From NCBI RefSeq assembly GCF_900104035.1, contig NZ_FNIT01000006.1:62001-126000 (forward strand): a DNA stretch of 64,000 bases, read 5' to 3'. Below the pieces are notes generated by a model. It was not told where the DNA came from. It saw only the letters and a program-made list of their open reading frames with translations, and ran no database searches. This DNA comes from Aureimonas jatrophae. Its GTDB lineage: Bacteria; Pseudomonadota; Alphaproteobacteria; Rhizobiales; Rhizobiaceae. Both the position numbers and the translations under genes were made by a program. Below, one piece after another: positions 10,086 to 18,373 of this stretch (within the stretch, counting starts at the first letter, position 1; each line of letters begins with the position of its first letter).

Positions 10086-10693
10086 GGCCAGATGAGTCCG
10101 TGGTTGAGGACGGGCGCGCGATCCTGCTGGACCGGACGCAGGCGCATCTACCGAAACGTTCGGGCGACACAAGAGGAGGTGCCTTACCTTCCGGCAATTT
10201 AATCCGACGCGGACCACCGCGTGCAGACCGCAGACTGTACCGACTCCATATCCGGACGTCAGCGTGCGTCGTCACGACAAGGCTGACCCGGGAGACGGGA
10301 TGAAACGGGTTTGGGTCGTCGGGAGCGACCCGGCCGTCGCGACATCCCGGCTCTCGTTTCATCGTTGTCGCTCGAATCTAACCCTATGGCCTGCGCTCGA
10401 TCGGGATAGGTCATTCGCCAAGGCAACCTACGACGAACGACCCATCCCGTTAGGGAACGTGCTGGGATGGGTGTCTGCTTTGGCACATTCGATGCCGCCC
10501 GGCCGAACGTCCGTTTAGACGTCGTGCTCCGCTTGGCGCGCCGGAAGCGATCCTGACCGCCCGTACCGGACCGAAACGACGGGGCGGACGTGGCGCTCCT
10601 CATTATATCGCCGACCGCAGGGTTAGGCATGTGCGGCGACCGTGTCAGTTTCCCACGGCTCAGAGGCGGGGTTTCCTGACAATGCCTACAGGA
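10086..10693. other. Chromosomal intergenic flank left of the transposon
   Basis: No convincing gene: the open frames here lack ribosome sites and family-like sequence. Two hairpins stand out: ACCCATCCC/GGGATGGGT (10440-10472, 9-bp stem) and CCGAA/TTCGG (near 10149). The stretch should contain the promoter of mprF, reading left. I found no tRNA cloverleaf and no glmS-like end that could serve as a classical Tn7 attachment site. Confidence 0.5.
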
Positions 10694-10816
10694 TGTGCGT
10701 CGTCACGGAACCCTGACTCGAATTCAGGCGATCTGCGGCTCGTTGGTCAGAGAACTCCGACTCGAAAATCGTGGAAGTCCGACTCTGCGACAACCCTCGT
10801 CGCGATAGTCCGACTC
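10694..10816 (+). repeat. Transposon left end with four TnsB-type repeats
   Basis: Terminal repeat 10694-10719, followed by further copies of the inner core: CTGACTC ending 10719, TCCGACTC ending 10763, 10785 and 10816. The spacings are 44, 22 and 31 bp. Spaced sites at one end and close-packed sites at the other is how Tn7 tells left from right (family knowledge). The target copy CAGGA occupies 10689-10693. Confidence 0.85.
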
Positions 10817-11011
10817 TGCATCGAAGCGCGAGGGTGACCGAAGGTGTCCCTGCCTCCCCAATCAATCCCAACGGACGCATGCGTTGGTGCGAAACCAACG
10901 AGATGGCGAGATTGTTAGTTGTCCGGCTGGTCGCGGACACTCGTCCCTGTTGTGGCCTGCCCATCATCCAAACGCGGACGTCGATCCGCTATGCTTCAGG
11001 AGGAAATGGTC

Positions 11012-11194
11012 ATGGCCGACAATCTCAAGCGGCGTCAGCCGGAGGATCCAACGAAGGTCAACGTCAACGAGAAGTGGGAGGTCGACTACTGGACCAACAA
11101 GTGGGGCGTGACGGAACAGCAGCTTAGGGATGCCGTGAAGTCGGTCGGCGTGATGACCAAGGACGTCGCGAAGAAACTCGGCAAGACGGCCTGA
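11012..11194 (+). CDS. DUF3606 domain-containing small protein
   Basis: 60-residue protein beginning MADNLKRRQPEDPTKVNVNE, with the DUF3606 core EVDYWTNKWGVTEQQLRDAV. The start at 11012 is set by AGGAGG at 10999-11004, seven bases upstream; an ATG at 11006 is too close to that site. These short helical proteins are common in alphaproteobacteria, often stress-linked, with no proven function. It is the first cargo gene inside the left end. Confidence 0.8.
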   Translation: MADNLKRRQPEDPTKVNVNEKWEVDYWTNKWGVTEQQLRDAVKSVGVMTKDVAKKLGKTA

Positions 11195-11221
11195 ACCCGG
11201 CTCCCAATGCTACTGACAGCA

Positions 11222-11259
11222 GACGCAACCTGGGGGTTCGGTCACCTCCGGGTTGCGTC
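11222..11259 (+). terminator. Long hairpin after the DUF3606 gene
   Basis: GACGCAACC pairs with GGTTGCGTC, and inside it GGGGG (GGAGG-like) pairs with CCTCC, giving a stem of 13-14 pairs with one bulge. No T-run follows, so it is a terminator-like hairpin rather than a textbook intrinsic terminator. Confidence 0.45.
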
Positions 11260-11392
11260 CGTAGGCCAAAGGTCACCTGCGATGGGCGTCTTCGACGATC
11301 CACTAGGCACAGGAGCGTCCCAGGTCCGATCAGAATGGTGCCGTTAGTCTTTGTGCGCTACGTTCATGTTTTGATCTCAAGGGGCCTGTCGA

Positions 11393-12724
11393 ATGAAGAC
11401 CGTGACCGATAACCAGATCAACGGTGAATTCGGCGAGTCGATGGTTCGGACAAGGGTTCTGTCGATGGGGCAGGTCTTCGAACAGAATGGCCGCCTGGAG
11501 ACGGGGATCGACGGGATGATCCATCTGCGCGATCCGAAGACCGGGATGGCGCTCGGCAAGATGATCGGCGTTCAAGTCAAAACGACGACGGCAGGAACCT
11601 ACTCCGGTGAAACGGAACATGGCTTCGACTATCTGCTGAAGTCCGACGATCTGGCGTTCTGGAGAACGACGAACGTCCCGGTCATCATCGTTCTGCTGCG
11701 TCGGGCGGACGAAAGCTTCTTCTGGAAGAGCGTGGACGCGGGCGTAGCCGGGGAGGAGCGTCGGCTTCGGTTCGACAAGAAGCAGGATCTCTTCGACAGG
11801 TCCGCGGTCGACCGGATCGCCCAACTGTCGATCGATCGTTCCACGCACGGAGCGCATCTGCCCCCGCTACAGTCCGGCGAGGAAGCCCATCTGAACCTCG
11901 TCGAGGTTTTGCCCCCATCCGAGATCTTCGTCGCAACCTCTCCGTTTAGGGACGCCCGAGCTGCCATCGCCGAGATGCTTCGTCACGACGATCGCGACTT
12001 CGACTGGGTCCTTCGTGGCGGGCGTTTTCTTTCGTTCCGTGATCCTAGGACCAATGCCGCAGCATGTATCGTTGACGATGAAAGCGTCGAGGCCGTGGAG
12101 ACGTCCATCATCGCCGACAGCGACGATCGGGACGACGAGATCGCTTTCATTGAGCTTCTCAGGCGGACAATGGGACGCCAGCTCGAACCGGACATCGGTT
12201 TCGACAAGGACGGACGCAGCTACTACTTCCGTGCTCCCGAACGTCGGAAGGGCCGTTCCTACGCTTACACGGCGACGAGAAATCAGGCCAAGGCCGACGT
12301 CGTCAAAGTGTACATGGACAAGAAGGATAAGACGCGGATCAGCAGCGTCCGACATCACGCGTTCGTCCCACGCTTCCTGCCGATCGATGGACGCTGGTTC
12401 GCGTCGATCAGTCCGACCTTCGTCTTCACCGAGGATGGTTCGAGGACCCATAGGTTCTCTTCGACCCTGCTGACCGGAAAGAAGAAGCTCGAACGCAACG
12501 ACGCGATCCGCGGGCAATTCGTCATGTGGCGTCACCTTCTGATGGAAAGTGGAAAGCCGACGGCACCTAGCCTCTTCGGGATGGGAGGTGAGATTGAGCC
12601 TGGAAGACTGAGGTTCGCTCCCGTGCGCTCGATAGAGATGGAGAGGTCGGTTCCCGAGGAGTCATGGAAGGTCCAGGACCCCAACGCGGATAGACTGAAG
12701 GCGAACGAGCCGGGGCTGTTCTGA
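11393..12724 (+). CDS. DUF4365 nuclease-APAZ protein of a short-Argonaute (SPARDA-type) system
   Basis: A 443-residue protein. Residues ~1-150 form a DUF4365/DREN PD-(D/E)xK-like nuclease: acidic residues E12/E15, D40 and the motif QVK at 61-63 in MIGVQVKTTT. The rest fits an APAZ-like region that pairs with a short Argonaute. In characterised SPARDA systems, guide-directed target recognition by the Argonaute unleashes non-specific DNase/RNase activity of this partner, killing or arresting the cell (family knowledge). A ribosome site AAGGGG precedes ATG 11393. The stop overlaps the Argonaute start, so the two are co-translated. Confidence 0.82.
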   Translation: MKTVTDNQINGEFGESMVRTRVLSMGQVFEQNGRLETGIDGMIHLRDPKTGMALGKMIGVQVKTTTAGTYSGETEHGFDYLLKSDDLAFWRTTNVPVIIVLLRRADESFFWKSVDAGVAGEERRLRFDKKQDLFDRSAVDRIAQLSIDRSTHGAHLPPLQSGEEAHLNLVEVLPPSEIFVATSPFRDARAAIAEMLRHDDRDFDWVLRGGRFLSFRDPRTNAAACIVDDESVEAVETSIIADSDDRDDEIAFIELLRRTMGRQLEPDIGFDKDGRSYYFRAPERRKGRSYAYTATRNQAKADVVKVYMDKKDKTRISSVRHHAFVPRFLPIDGRWFASISPTFVFTEDGSRTHRFSSTLLTGKKKLERNDAIRGQFVMWRHLLMESGKPTAPSLFGMGGEIEPGRLRFAPVRSIEMERSVPEESWKVQDPNADRLKANEPGLF

Positions 12725-14172
12725 TGGACTTCCGCTCGAAGGTACTTGAAGAACCCCTGCTCGAGTTCGGCGACAAGCAGACTTCCGTCGATCCACGCTA
12801 CGGACTGACTGAGTTCGGTCCCCTGCAACCTGCTTTGGGTGACAGAGTACGAATTGGGGTCATAGGCACTGCGGAGACGATGGATGGTTTCTCCTCCTTC
12901 CTCGAACGTGCCATGGCCGGCATCCCGAACGATAGCCGCTACGTCAATCTCAATCCGAGCTTTCCAGGACTGGGGAATCGGAACCCATTCCGGTGCTCGT
13001 TCGAGGTGGACAGGGAAGGGTCAAGAGTACTTCCGAACCGCGACATCAAAACCGTTCTCGCGGTGCCACGCCACGACGATGCGGTCAGATCTGCGGTCGA
13101 TGTCTTCATCGACCAAGCCCGTTCACTGCTCGAGGGATCGAGTCGACCGGACGTCATCGTCCTCGCTCTACCGAAGCAACTCATCGAGAAGGTCGTCAAC
13201 GCGAGATCGGCCGACGAGGATGAGGGTGACGATAAGGACGAGCCGGCTGCGACATCCCTCGTCGACTTCAGGGACCTCTTCAAGGCACGCGCACTGTCTC
13301 TCAACGTTCCGACGCAGATCGTCTGGCCGACGCTATGGGACGACCATGCGACCATAGGACGGAAGTTCAGAGGCACGAGGACCGTGCAGGCACCATCGGT
13401 ACGAGCCTGGAACCTCCTGAACGCGCTGTTCTACAAAGCCGGCAAGGCTCCTTGGCGGCTCCCCGTCAAGGACGACGAGTATCGGACGAGCTATCTTGGC
13501 ATCGGCTTCTATCGTGACCTCGATGGGCAGCGACTCTGGACCAGCACGGCCCAGATGTTCGACGAACGTGGGAAGGGAATCATCCTACGCGGAGCGCGAG
13601 CCCATACGGACCGACCCGGCAACCACCCCTATCTCACTCGTGAGGACGCATACGCCTTGCTCCGCAAATCGGCTGATGCCTACCGGATGCAGCATCGGCA
13701 CTATCCAGCGAGAGTCGTCGTCCTGAAGACGTCGCGCTTCGAGACGAGCGAAGTCGACGGCTTCGAAGCGGCGCTCGACGAGGTAGGCGTCGATATCTCA
13801 GATATGGTCTGGGTGCAGGAGTCGACGCCGTTGGCCCTTATGCGGGAAGGGGACTATCCGGCTCTTCGAGGGAGCTTCGTCGATCTTGGACGAAGCGCCA
13901 TCCTCTATAGTCGTGGAAGCGTTCCCTACTACGGCACCTATCCTGGCGCACGGGTTCCCCGCCCGTTGGAGCTACGTCCAGCCCCTGGAGGTGACACGCC
14001 GTTGGCGCAGATCGCCGAGGAGATCCTGGCGTTGACCAAGATGAACTGGAACTCGACCCAGTTCGACCAAGCTTTGCCGATACCCATCCGGGCGGCACGA
14101 CAGGTGGGTCGGATCCTCAAACACGTCAGCTACGGGGACAGAGACCAGAGCGATTATCGCTACTACATCTGA
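12724..14172 (+). CDS. Short prokaryotic Argonaute (MID-PIWI), catalytically inactive
   Basis: 482 residues, the size of short pAgos lacking N and PAZ domains. The MID-like part includes RPDVIVLALPKQLIEKV. The PIWI C-terminus has KMNWNSTQFDQALPIPIRAA, a hallmark of Argonautes. Where active PIWI domains have the first catalytic Asp (GID), this one reads GIGFYRD, so slicing is not expected. It starts at ATG 12724 inside the stop of the nuclease partner (TGATG). It forms the guide-binding sensor half of the defence pair. It runs towards a TnsD-like gene on the other strand. Confidence 0.87.
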   Translation: MDFRSKVLEEPLLEFGDKQTSVDPRYGLTEFGPLQPALGDRVRIGVIGTAETMDGFSSFLERAMAGIPNDSRYVNLNPSFPGLGNRNPFRCSFEVDREGSRVLPNRDIKTVLAVPRHDDAVRSAVDVFIDQARSLLEGSSRPDVIVLALPKQLIEKVVNARSADEDEGDDKDEPAATSLVDFRDLFKARALSLNVPTQIVWPTLWDDHATIGRKFRGTRTVQAPSVRAWNLLNALFYKAGKAPWRLPVKDDEYRTSYLGIGFYRDLDGQRLWTSTAQMFDERGKGIILRGARAHTDRPGNHPYLTREDAYALLRKSADAYRMQHRHYPARVVVLKTSRFETSEVDGFEAALDEVGVDISDMVWVQESTPLALMREGDYPALRGSFVDLGRSAILYSRGSVPYYGTYPGARVPRPLELRPAPGGDTPLAQIAEEILALTKMNWNSTQFDQALPIPIRAARQVGRILKHVSYGDRDQSDYRYYI

Positions 14173-14254
14173 TCTGTTCCGGCGTCGGCAACGGGTGTCT
14201 CGAAGTAGGACATACCCAAAGGGCTCCATTCGGAGTAAACGGGCACGAATTCGG

Positions 14255-16183
14255 CTAGACTAACGCTTGTTCACGGGCTTTCTGCCGTAGTTGCGCTCTG
14301 CTGCGCTCGCTCCTGAACGCGTCCTTCTCGAGCGCTTCGACCTCGGCCCGCCGATAGAACGAGGAGGCGCGTCCGATTCTCGGCGAGGGCCGGATCGGGA
14401 CGGCGACCGCCAGCCCTGCCTCGCCCAGCTTCCTCCCGACCACGCGGACGTGGCACCCGAGGTGGTCCGCGGCCTCCGCCATCGAGACGTAGTCGCGATC
14501 GAAGGCGTCCAGGTCCGCGTCGCGGATGCATTCCGGACGTCGTCCTTCGAGCACGCCGGCCCTGACCTCGCTCCGGAGCACGCCTGTGTCGACGAGTTCC
14601 CGCAGAACGTAGATCGTCGTCCGGAGACGCTTCATTGCCACCATGATCGGCGACCATTCGCCCATGTCCCGGTCGAGAAGGCGGCGCATCTCTCGGACGT
14701 CGACGAGGACGCTCGGCCATGGCTTCGCGTTCGCGAGCACGCCGCGGCAGGCGAGTGTGCCGTCCAGGAGGGCCGCGACGATGCGATCGATCGAGGCTTG
14801 TCCGACCGCGCTGGCGCCGACCAGGGAGACGCACCCGTCGGGCACGTCGTCGACCACGGGCGCATCGCGACGGAGCCGGCCTATCCACGCGTCGAGTTCG
14901 CTTCGGCGGTAGAGATGGATCCCGCCCTCCTGCTCGCCGGGCACGAGCCACGGCGTCAGCGTGTTCGACGCCATGAGCGGTCGAAGCGTCCCCCGCGGGA
15001 TCCCGTAGATCTCCAGCAACTCGATCTGGTTGATGGAGTCCCGGATGGCGGCGAGGGCCTCCTTCGCCCGCGGCGCGGGCACGAAGATCCTCCAGACGTC
15101 GCGCTGCGCGTTCTGTTCGTCCAGGATCCCCAGGCGGACGAGGACCTGGATCACCCGCTCCCGGCTCGTCCTGGCGGCGGTGTGGATATGGGCCGGGGTG
15201 TAGATCGCCCGCTCCCCGATCAGTCGGCCGAAGAACTCCTCCTTCGGGTTCACCGGGAACGATGCGAGCGCGTGGTCTCGGATCATGGCACGGACCCGGT
15301 CGTAGACAGGGCCGGACTGGGTCGCCTTCCTCTCGTGGTTCAGCCACGTGTAGAGCGCGCCATAGACGACGTTGGGCCCCCAGTTCCCCTTCGGCGGGTC
15401 CGCCTTTTCAAGCATGCGGTCGAAGAACGCATCCGGATCGCTCAGGGCGTGGAAGCCGGCCGTCATGACGTCGTGGATGTCGACGTCCGGATCTCGTCCA
15501 TGATCACCGACGCCCAGCACCCCGACGAGACCGAACTGTCGGATCAACGCGATGGCGCGACCGAGCGGTAGTTCGTCCAGGAGGGACGAGGACGTCGGCT
15601 CCAGGAAGCCCATTCGACCCAGGAGGTATCGTTCGCAGGATACGTCGGCGACGGGGCGCGAGGGGACGTCCATGAGGCTTCCGACGCCATCGCCACCGTC
15701 CGTGGGGTCGAGGTGGAGCGGGTGGACGCGGAAGATCTGCGAGCCTTTCCGGCCGCGCTCGAGCATGACGGAATGGACCGGACAGACGCCGATCGTCCGC
15801 AGGAACCACCATTCCCGCCAGTGACCTCGCAGATGCGGATGGCTTGTGCCTGTCGCCGCATCGGCCCGCAGGCACTCGGGGCAGACGAGATGCACGCCGT
15901 TCTGGACGTTCTGCTTGAAGAGCGTCTCCCGCCCATCCGGCCCGGTCCCGAACCTCTCTCCGTCGACCCGGAACGTGTTTCGCCGCATGAGGTCCAGGTC
16001 GTAGCCGCCCGCCTCGGCGAAGTGCTCCAGGTCGCGACCACGCGTGATGGCCGTGTAGTCCAGTCCGTAGTCGTTGCAGAACTCGCGGGCGCTCGGCACG
16101 GCGCATAGGCGGGCAAGCCGATGGAGGATGCTCCAGGCCGGCTCGTCGGGCCATTGTTCGACTCGGATGGGTATGCGCGTCAC
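14255..16183 (-). CDS. tniQ: TniQ/TnsD-like transposition target-site selector (long form)
   Basis: A 642-residue protein with a TniQ N-terminal domain: PDEPAWSILHRLARL, then CPEC (101-104) and CPVH (134-137) zinc ligands. The long C-terminal part contains several helix-turn-helix-like segments (e.g. SMAEAADHLGCHVRVVGRKL). In Tn7, TnsD recruits TnsC and TnsB to a specific chromosomal site (family knowledge). This long copy near the left end, far from tnsABC, is a candidate site-specific selector, whereas the short tniQ at 61 kb is operonic. It converges on the Argonaute gene (82 bp between stops). Confidence 0.85.
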   Translation of the reverse strand: MTRIPIRVEQWPDEPAWSILHRLARLCAVPSAREFCNDYGLDYTAITRGRDLEHFAEAGGYDLDLMRRNTFRVDGERFGTGPDGRETLFKQNVQNGVHLVCPECLRADAATGTSHPHLRGHWREWWFLRTIGVCPVHSVMLERGRKGSQIFRVHPLHLDPTDGGDGVGSLMDVPSRPVADVSCERYLLGRMGFLEPTSSSLLDELPLGRAIALIRQFGLVGVLGVGDHGRDPDVDIHDVMTAGFHALSDPDAFFDRMLEKADPPKGNWGPNVVYGALYTWLNHERKATQSGPVYDRVRAMIRDHALASFPVNPKEEFFGRLIGERAIYTPAHIHTAARTSRERVIQVLVRLGILDEQNAQRDVWRIFVPAPRAKEALAAIRDSINQIELLEIYGIPRGTLRPLMASNTLTPWLVPGEQEGGIHLYRRSELDAWIGRLRRDAPVVDDVPDGCVSLVGASAVGQASIDRIVAALLDGTLACRGVLANAKPWPSVLVDVREMRRLLDRDMGEWSPIMVAMKRLRTTIYVLRELVDTGVLRSEVRAGVLEGRRPECIRDADLDAFDRDYVSMAEAADHLGCHVRVVGRKLGEAGLAVAVPIRPSPRIGRASSFYRRAEVEALEKDAFRSERSRAQLRQKAREQALV

Positions 16184-16186
16184 GGT

Positions 16187-16204
16187 CCCTCCACGAGTGG
16201 AGGG
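16187..16204. promoter_or_regulatory. Perfect palindrome just upstream of the long tniQ
   Basis: CCCTCCAC-GA-GTGGAGGG, an 8-bp stem with a 2-nt loop, immediately before the tniQ start (16183, minus strand). It could be an operator for this gene or a hairpin ending the upstream small gene. It lacks a T-run. Confidence 0.35.
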
Positions 16205-16215
16205 TGCCGATTCTT

Positions 16216-16521
16216 CTAGAAGGCTCGATTAAAGTCCGAGACGACCTCCATCCCTGCCTGGAGTATATCGATGGGCTGCGGCCCTTGGCACAACCGAATC
16301 ACAATGCCTTGGACTAGCCCGGACAGGGCATTCCACGCCTCTGTAGGGCGCTTCGCCTCCGCAGCCTTGGGACCCAAGCTACCTCGGGCTTCGAAGCGCA
16401 TCACAAGTAGTGAGATGCCAATGGTTTCCACTCCCCAACAGAAACTGCCAATTCCATCGTCAAAATGCACCGAATATGAGTCTGACCTTCTTTTGCACGC
16501 CGATCTGACGTCCCATTCCAA
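16216..16521 (-). CDS. Small hypothetical protein, possible cassette gene
   Basis: 101 residues with protein-like segments (SYSVHFDDGIGSFCWGVETI, SLLVMRFEARG). I do not recognise the family. Its start lies about 12 bases after an attC-like structure (16533-16602), the position expected of a first reading frame in an integron gene cassette. There is no recognisable attC at its own 3' end. It may be a truncated cassette. Confidence 0.4.
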   Translation of the reverse strand: MEWDVRSACKRRSDSYSVHFDDGIGSFCWGVETIGISLLVMRFEARGSLGPKAAEAKRPTEAWNALSGLVQGIVIRLCQGPQPIDILQAGMEVVSDFNRAF

Positions 16522-16532
16522 CGCCGCGTGAC

Positions 16533-16602
16533 ACCTAACGCGTTGGAACGAGCGGATTAAGCCGCTGCGTCGGCAGTTAGGCGAAGCCTAGTCCGCTCGT
16601 TC
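16533..16602 (-). repeat. attC-like imperfect inverted repeat
   Basis: On the minus strand the 3' box reads AACGCGTTAGGT, containing GTTRRRY, next to TCCGCTCGTTC. This pairs perfectly with GAACGAGCGGA 35 bases away (11 bp: 16546-16556 with 16592-16602). GCCTAAC, a RYYYAAC match, lies inside. The layout resembles a degenerate integron recombination site between two small minus-strand genes. The outer R'' box is not recognisable and no integrase gene is in the window. Confidence 0.35.
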
Positions 16603-16656
16603 TGGACGATTCAGCAAATATCCTTGGAGGGTAGCAATTAAACTCTGTCGCTGATG

Positions 16657-16962
16657 CTACGCGGTACCCCGTAATTGTTTGGACAGATCTGCCATTCTTC
16701 GGTCAAGTTCGTCCGAGGCCGCCAAGATGCGTATCGCATGGTCACGTAGCACGATGCCAGCCTCTGTCGGGTCAACTCCGCGTCCGTTGCGCACCAGGAG
16801 GCGGAGACCGAATTCCTCTTCTAGATACCTGACGGTCCGACTGAGGCTAGGCTGTGATATTCCGAGGCGGTCACCGGCCTTCGACAGATTTCCAGTCTCG
16901 CAGATTGTCTTGAATATACGTAGATCGCGGAGCGTCGTCTCGTGGCGATCCTCGGCAGACAT
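16657..16962 (-). CDS. LysR-type DNA-binding domain only
   Basis: 101 residues holding the LysR helix-turn-helix: LRDLRIFKTICETGNLSKAG, LGISQPSLSRTVRYLEE, FGLRLLVRNGRG. The protein ends after the dimerisation helix, with no effector-binding domain (full LysR proteins have about 300 residues). It may be a truncated regulator or a small stand-alone repressor. A hairpin GTCGGCT/AGCCGAC (16971-16988) sits just upstream of its start. Confidence 0.65.
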   Translation of the reverse strand: MSAEDRHETTLRDLRIFKTICETGNLSKAGDRLGISQPSLSRTVRYLEEEFGLRLLVRNGRGVDPTEAGIVLRDHAIRILAASDELDRRMADLSKQLRGTA

Positions 16963-17215
16963 GTCGAACCGTCGGCTTCCTAGCCGACGTGAGGCGTTGT
17001 CGGCAGATCACTTTGCCCGACATCGAGACGACAAGCAACGCTGCCAACCGACACGCGCGTACACGGAAGATCATGGCGTGAACAGTAATCGATGTCGATC
17101 GGTCTTGCTTGTCGACCTTTCAGAAACAGGCCTCAGAGGCGGGTCGCCGACGATCCGCCGGACTCCGCCACCCATGCGAGGGCAGCGAAGTCCACATGCG
17201 GGCCGGATCCGTCGG

Positions 17216-18373
17216 TCAGCTCAACTCGCGCATCTCCGCCGACCCGCCTTGCGCATGAAGGCGATGGCGTAGCCAGGCGACCTCGACGAGCGCCGAACGG
17301 TAGGGGCATACGAGCGTCCAGCACTTGCCCGCACCACCGACGCCATGGTTCCAGCGGTAACCTCTGACCTTCAGGTCGTCCCTGATCGCATACGTCGGCC
17401 CGGTCGCCACGACCTCGACGCGACGCTCGTCGATCCGGTGACGGATCTGCGCGAAGGGGGGATCCTCCGTCATTAGCCAGCGACCGGCCGAGAGGGCCAC
17501 GACGAGGGCCTCGCAACCTTCCCTGGGCGTCTCCACGTCGGCGAACAGCCCGAAGCGTGCCAGGATGGACGCCAGACCGTCCCCGTCCACGCCCAGACGC
17601 CGCCAGTCGACGGCCTCCCGGGTGCGGGCCCAGGGGAGAGCGCGGAGAAGCGGGAAGCGCGATCGCAGGGCCTCCGGTAGGGAGCCGCCGTCGTGCGACA
17701 CGCAGAGGTGGATGCGTCCCGCGAACGCATCGAAGGCTCCCGCCTCCAGTGTGCCTGTCGCCGCCGGCCTTACCGATCCGGAGAAGGCGAGGCTGCCCTG
17801 CGACTGCCCGTCCAGGACGGCGACGACGTCCCTCAGACCGGCATCGTCGTAGCTCGCGAGGACGACCGACGCGTTGTCCAGTTGCGATCCGCGCCGTCTG
17901 GGGACGCCCGGTCTCGAATGAGCGACCAGGACCAGTCGGTCGTCGGGGCCGAGGGGGCGCGGCTCCACGGACCGGGATGGAAGCCGTCGCATGACGCGGT
18001 ACCGGCCGGACGCCTCCAGGCGACGGGCTGTCGTCTCGAGTTCGTCGCCACGACCGGCCGGGTGGCGCCTGCGCGGAAACGGAACGACGTCGCATCGTAC
18101 CGCCCGGATCGCTCGGTCGGCGATGCCGAGAGGGGCTCGCCCTCTTGGTCGCGGGACAGGGAGATTCATCGTGCGGCGGTCCGGGCCAGGAGGCGTTCCA
18201 CACCGTGAGGCGATGCCGCCTTCGGGGCAGGCCTGCCGAACCTCGTCGCCTGCGGTAACGTCGCCTCGACCGGCGACCGGACCGCTCGGCGTCTCTTTGT
18301 TCTCCGGTTCGTTCGACACTGCGCCCATACCGGGGCCGGAGGTCGATCTGGACTTCGACTTCGATCCGCTCAT
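17216..18373 (-). CDS. Uncharacterised protein coupled to FtsH-like protease
   Basis: 385 residues, family not recognised. The Arg/Pro/Ser/Gly-rich N-terminus (~1-100) looks disordered. The central part (~150-290) is mixed alpha/beta in character, with LVLVAHSRPG. The C-terminus has AIRDDLKVRGYRWNHGVGG.GKCW, resembling the 'LKxRGYRW...W' tail seen at the end of some DnaQ-type exonucleases, but I see no exonuclease DEDD motifs. The ATG at 18373 overlaps the stop of the AAA+/M41 gene, so the two are co-translated and probably act together. It is the last gene of a four-gene operon. Confidence 0.7.
   Translation of the reverse strand: MSGSKSKSRSTSGPGMGAVSNEPENKETPSGPVAGRGDVTAGDEVRQACPEGGIASRCGTPPGPDRRTMNLPVPRPRGRAPLGIADRAIRAVRCDVVPFPRRRHPAGRGDELETTARRLEASGRYRVMRRLPSRSVEPRPLGPDDRLVLVAHSRPGVPRRRGSQLDNASVVLASYDDAGLRDVVAVLDGQSQGSLAFSGSVRPAATGTLEAGAFDAFAGRIHLCVSHDGGSLPEALRSRFPLLRALPWARTREAVDWRRLGVDGDGLASILARFGLFADVETPREGCEALVVALSAGRWLMTEDPPFAQIRHRIDERRVEVVATGPTYAIRDDLKVRGYRWNHGVGGAGKCWTLVCPYRSALVEVAWLRHRLHAQGGSAEMRELS

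Noticed and set aside
10086-10693. tRNA or glmS attachment site for the transposon
   Set aside because: No cloverleaf with a TTCGANNC loop and acceptor stem, and no glmS C-terminus; the hairpins here do not form a tRNA.
10264-11111. Short open frames on both strands around the left transposon end
   Set aside because: They cross the transposon terminus and target duplication, lack ribosome sites, and look like random GC-rich frames.
11393-16183. CRISPR-associated (CAST-type) transposon
   Set aside because: No CRISPR repeats and no Cas proteins seen anywhere in the window; the only guide-binding protein is the short Argonaute.
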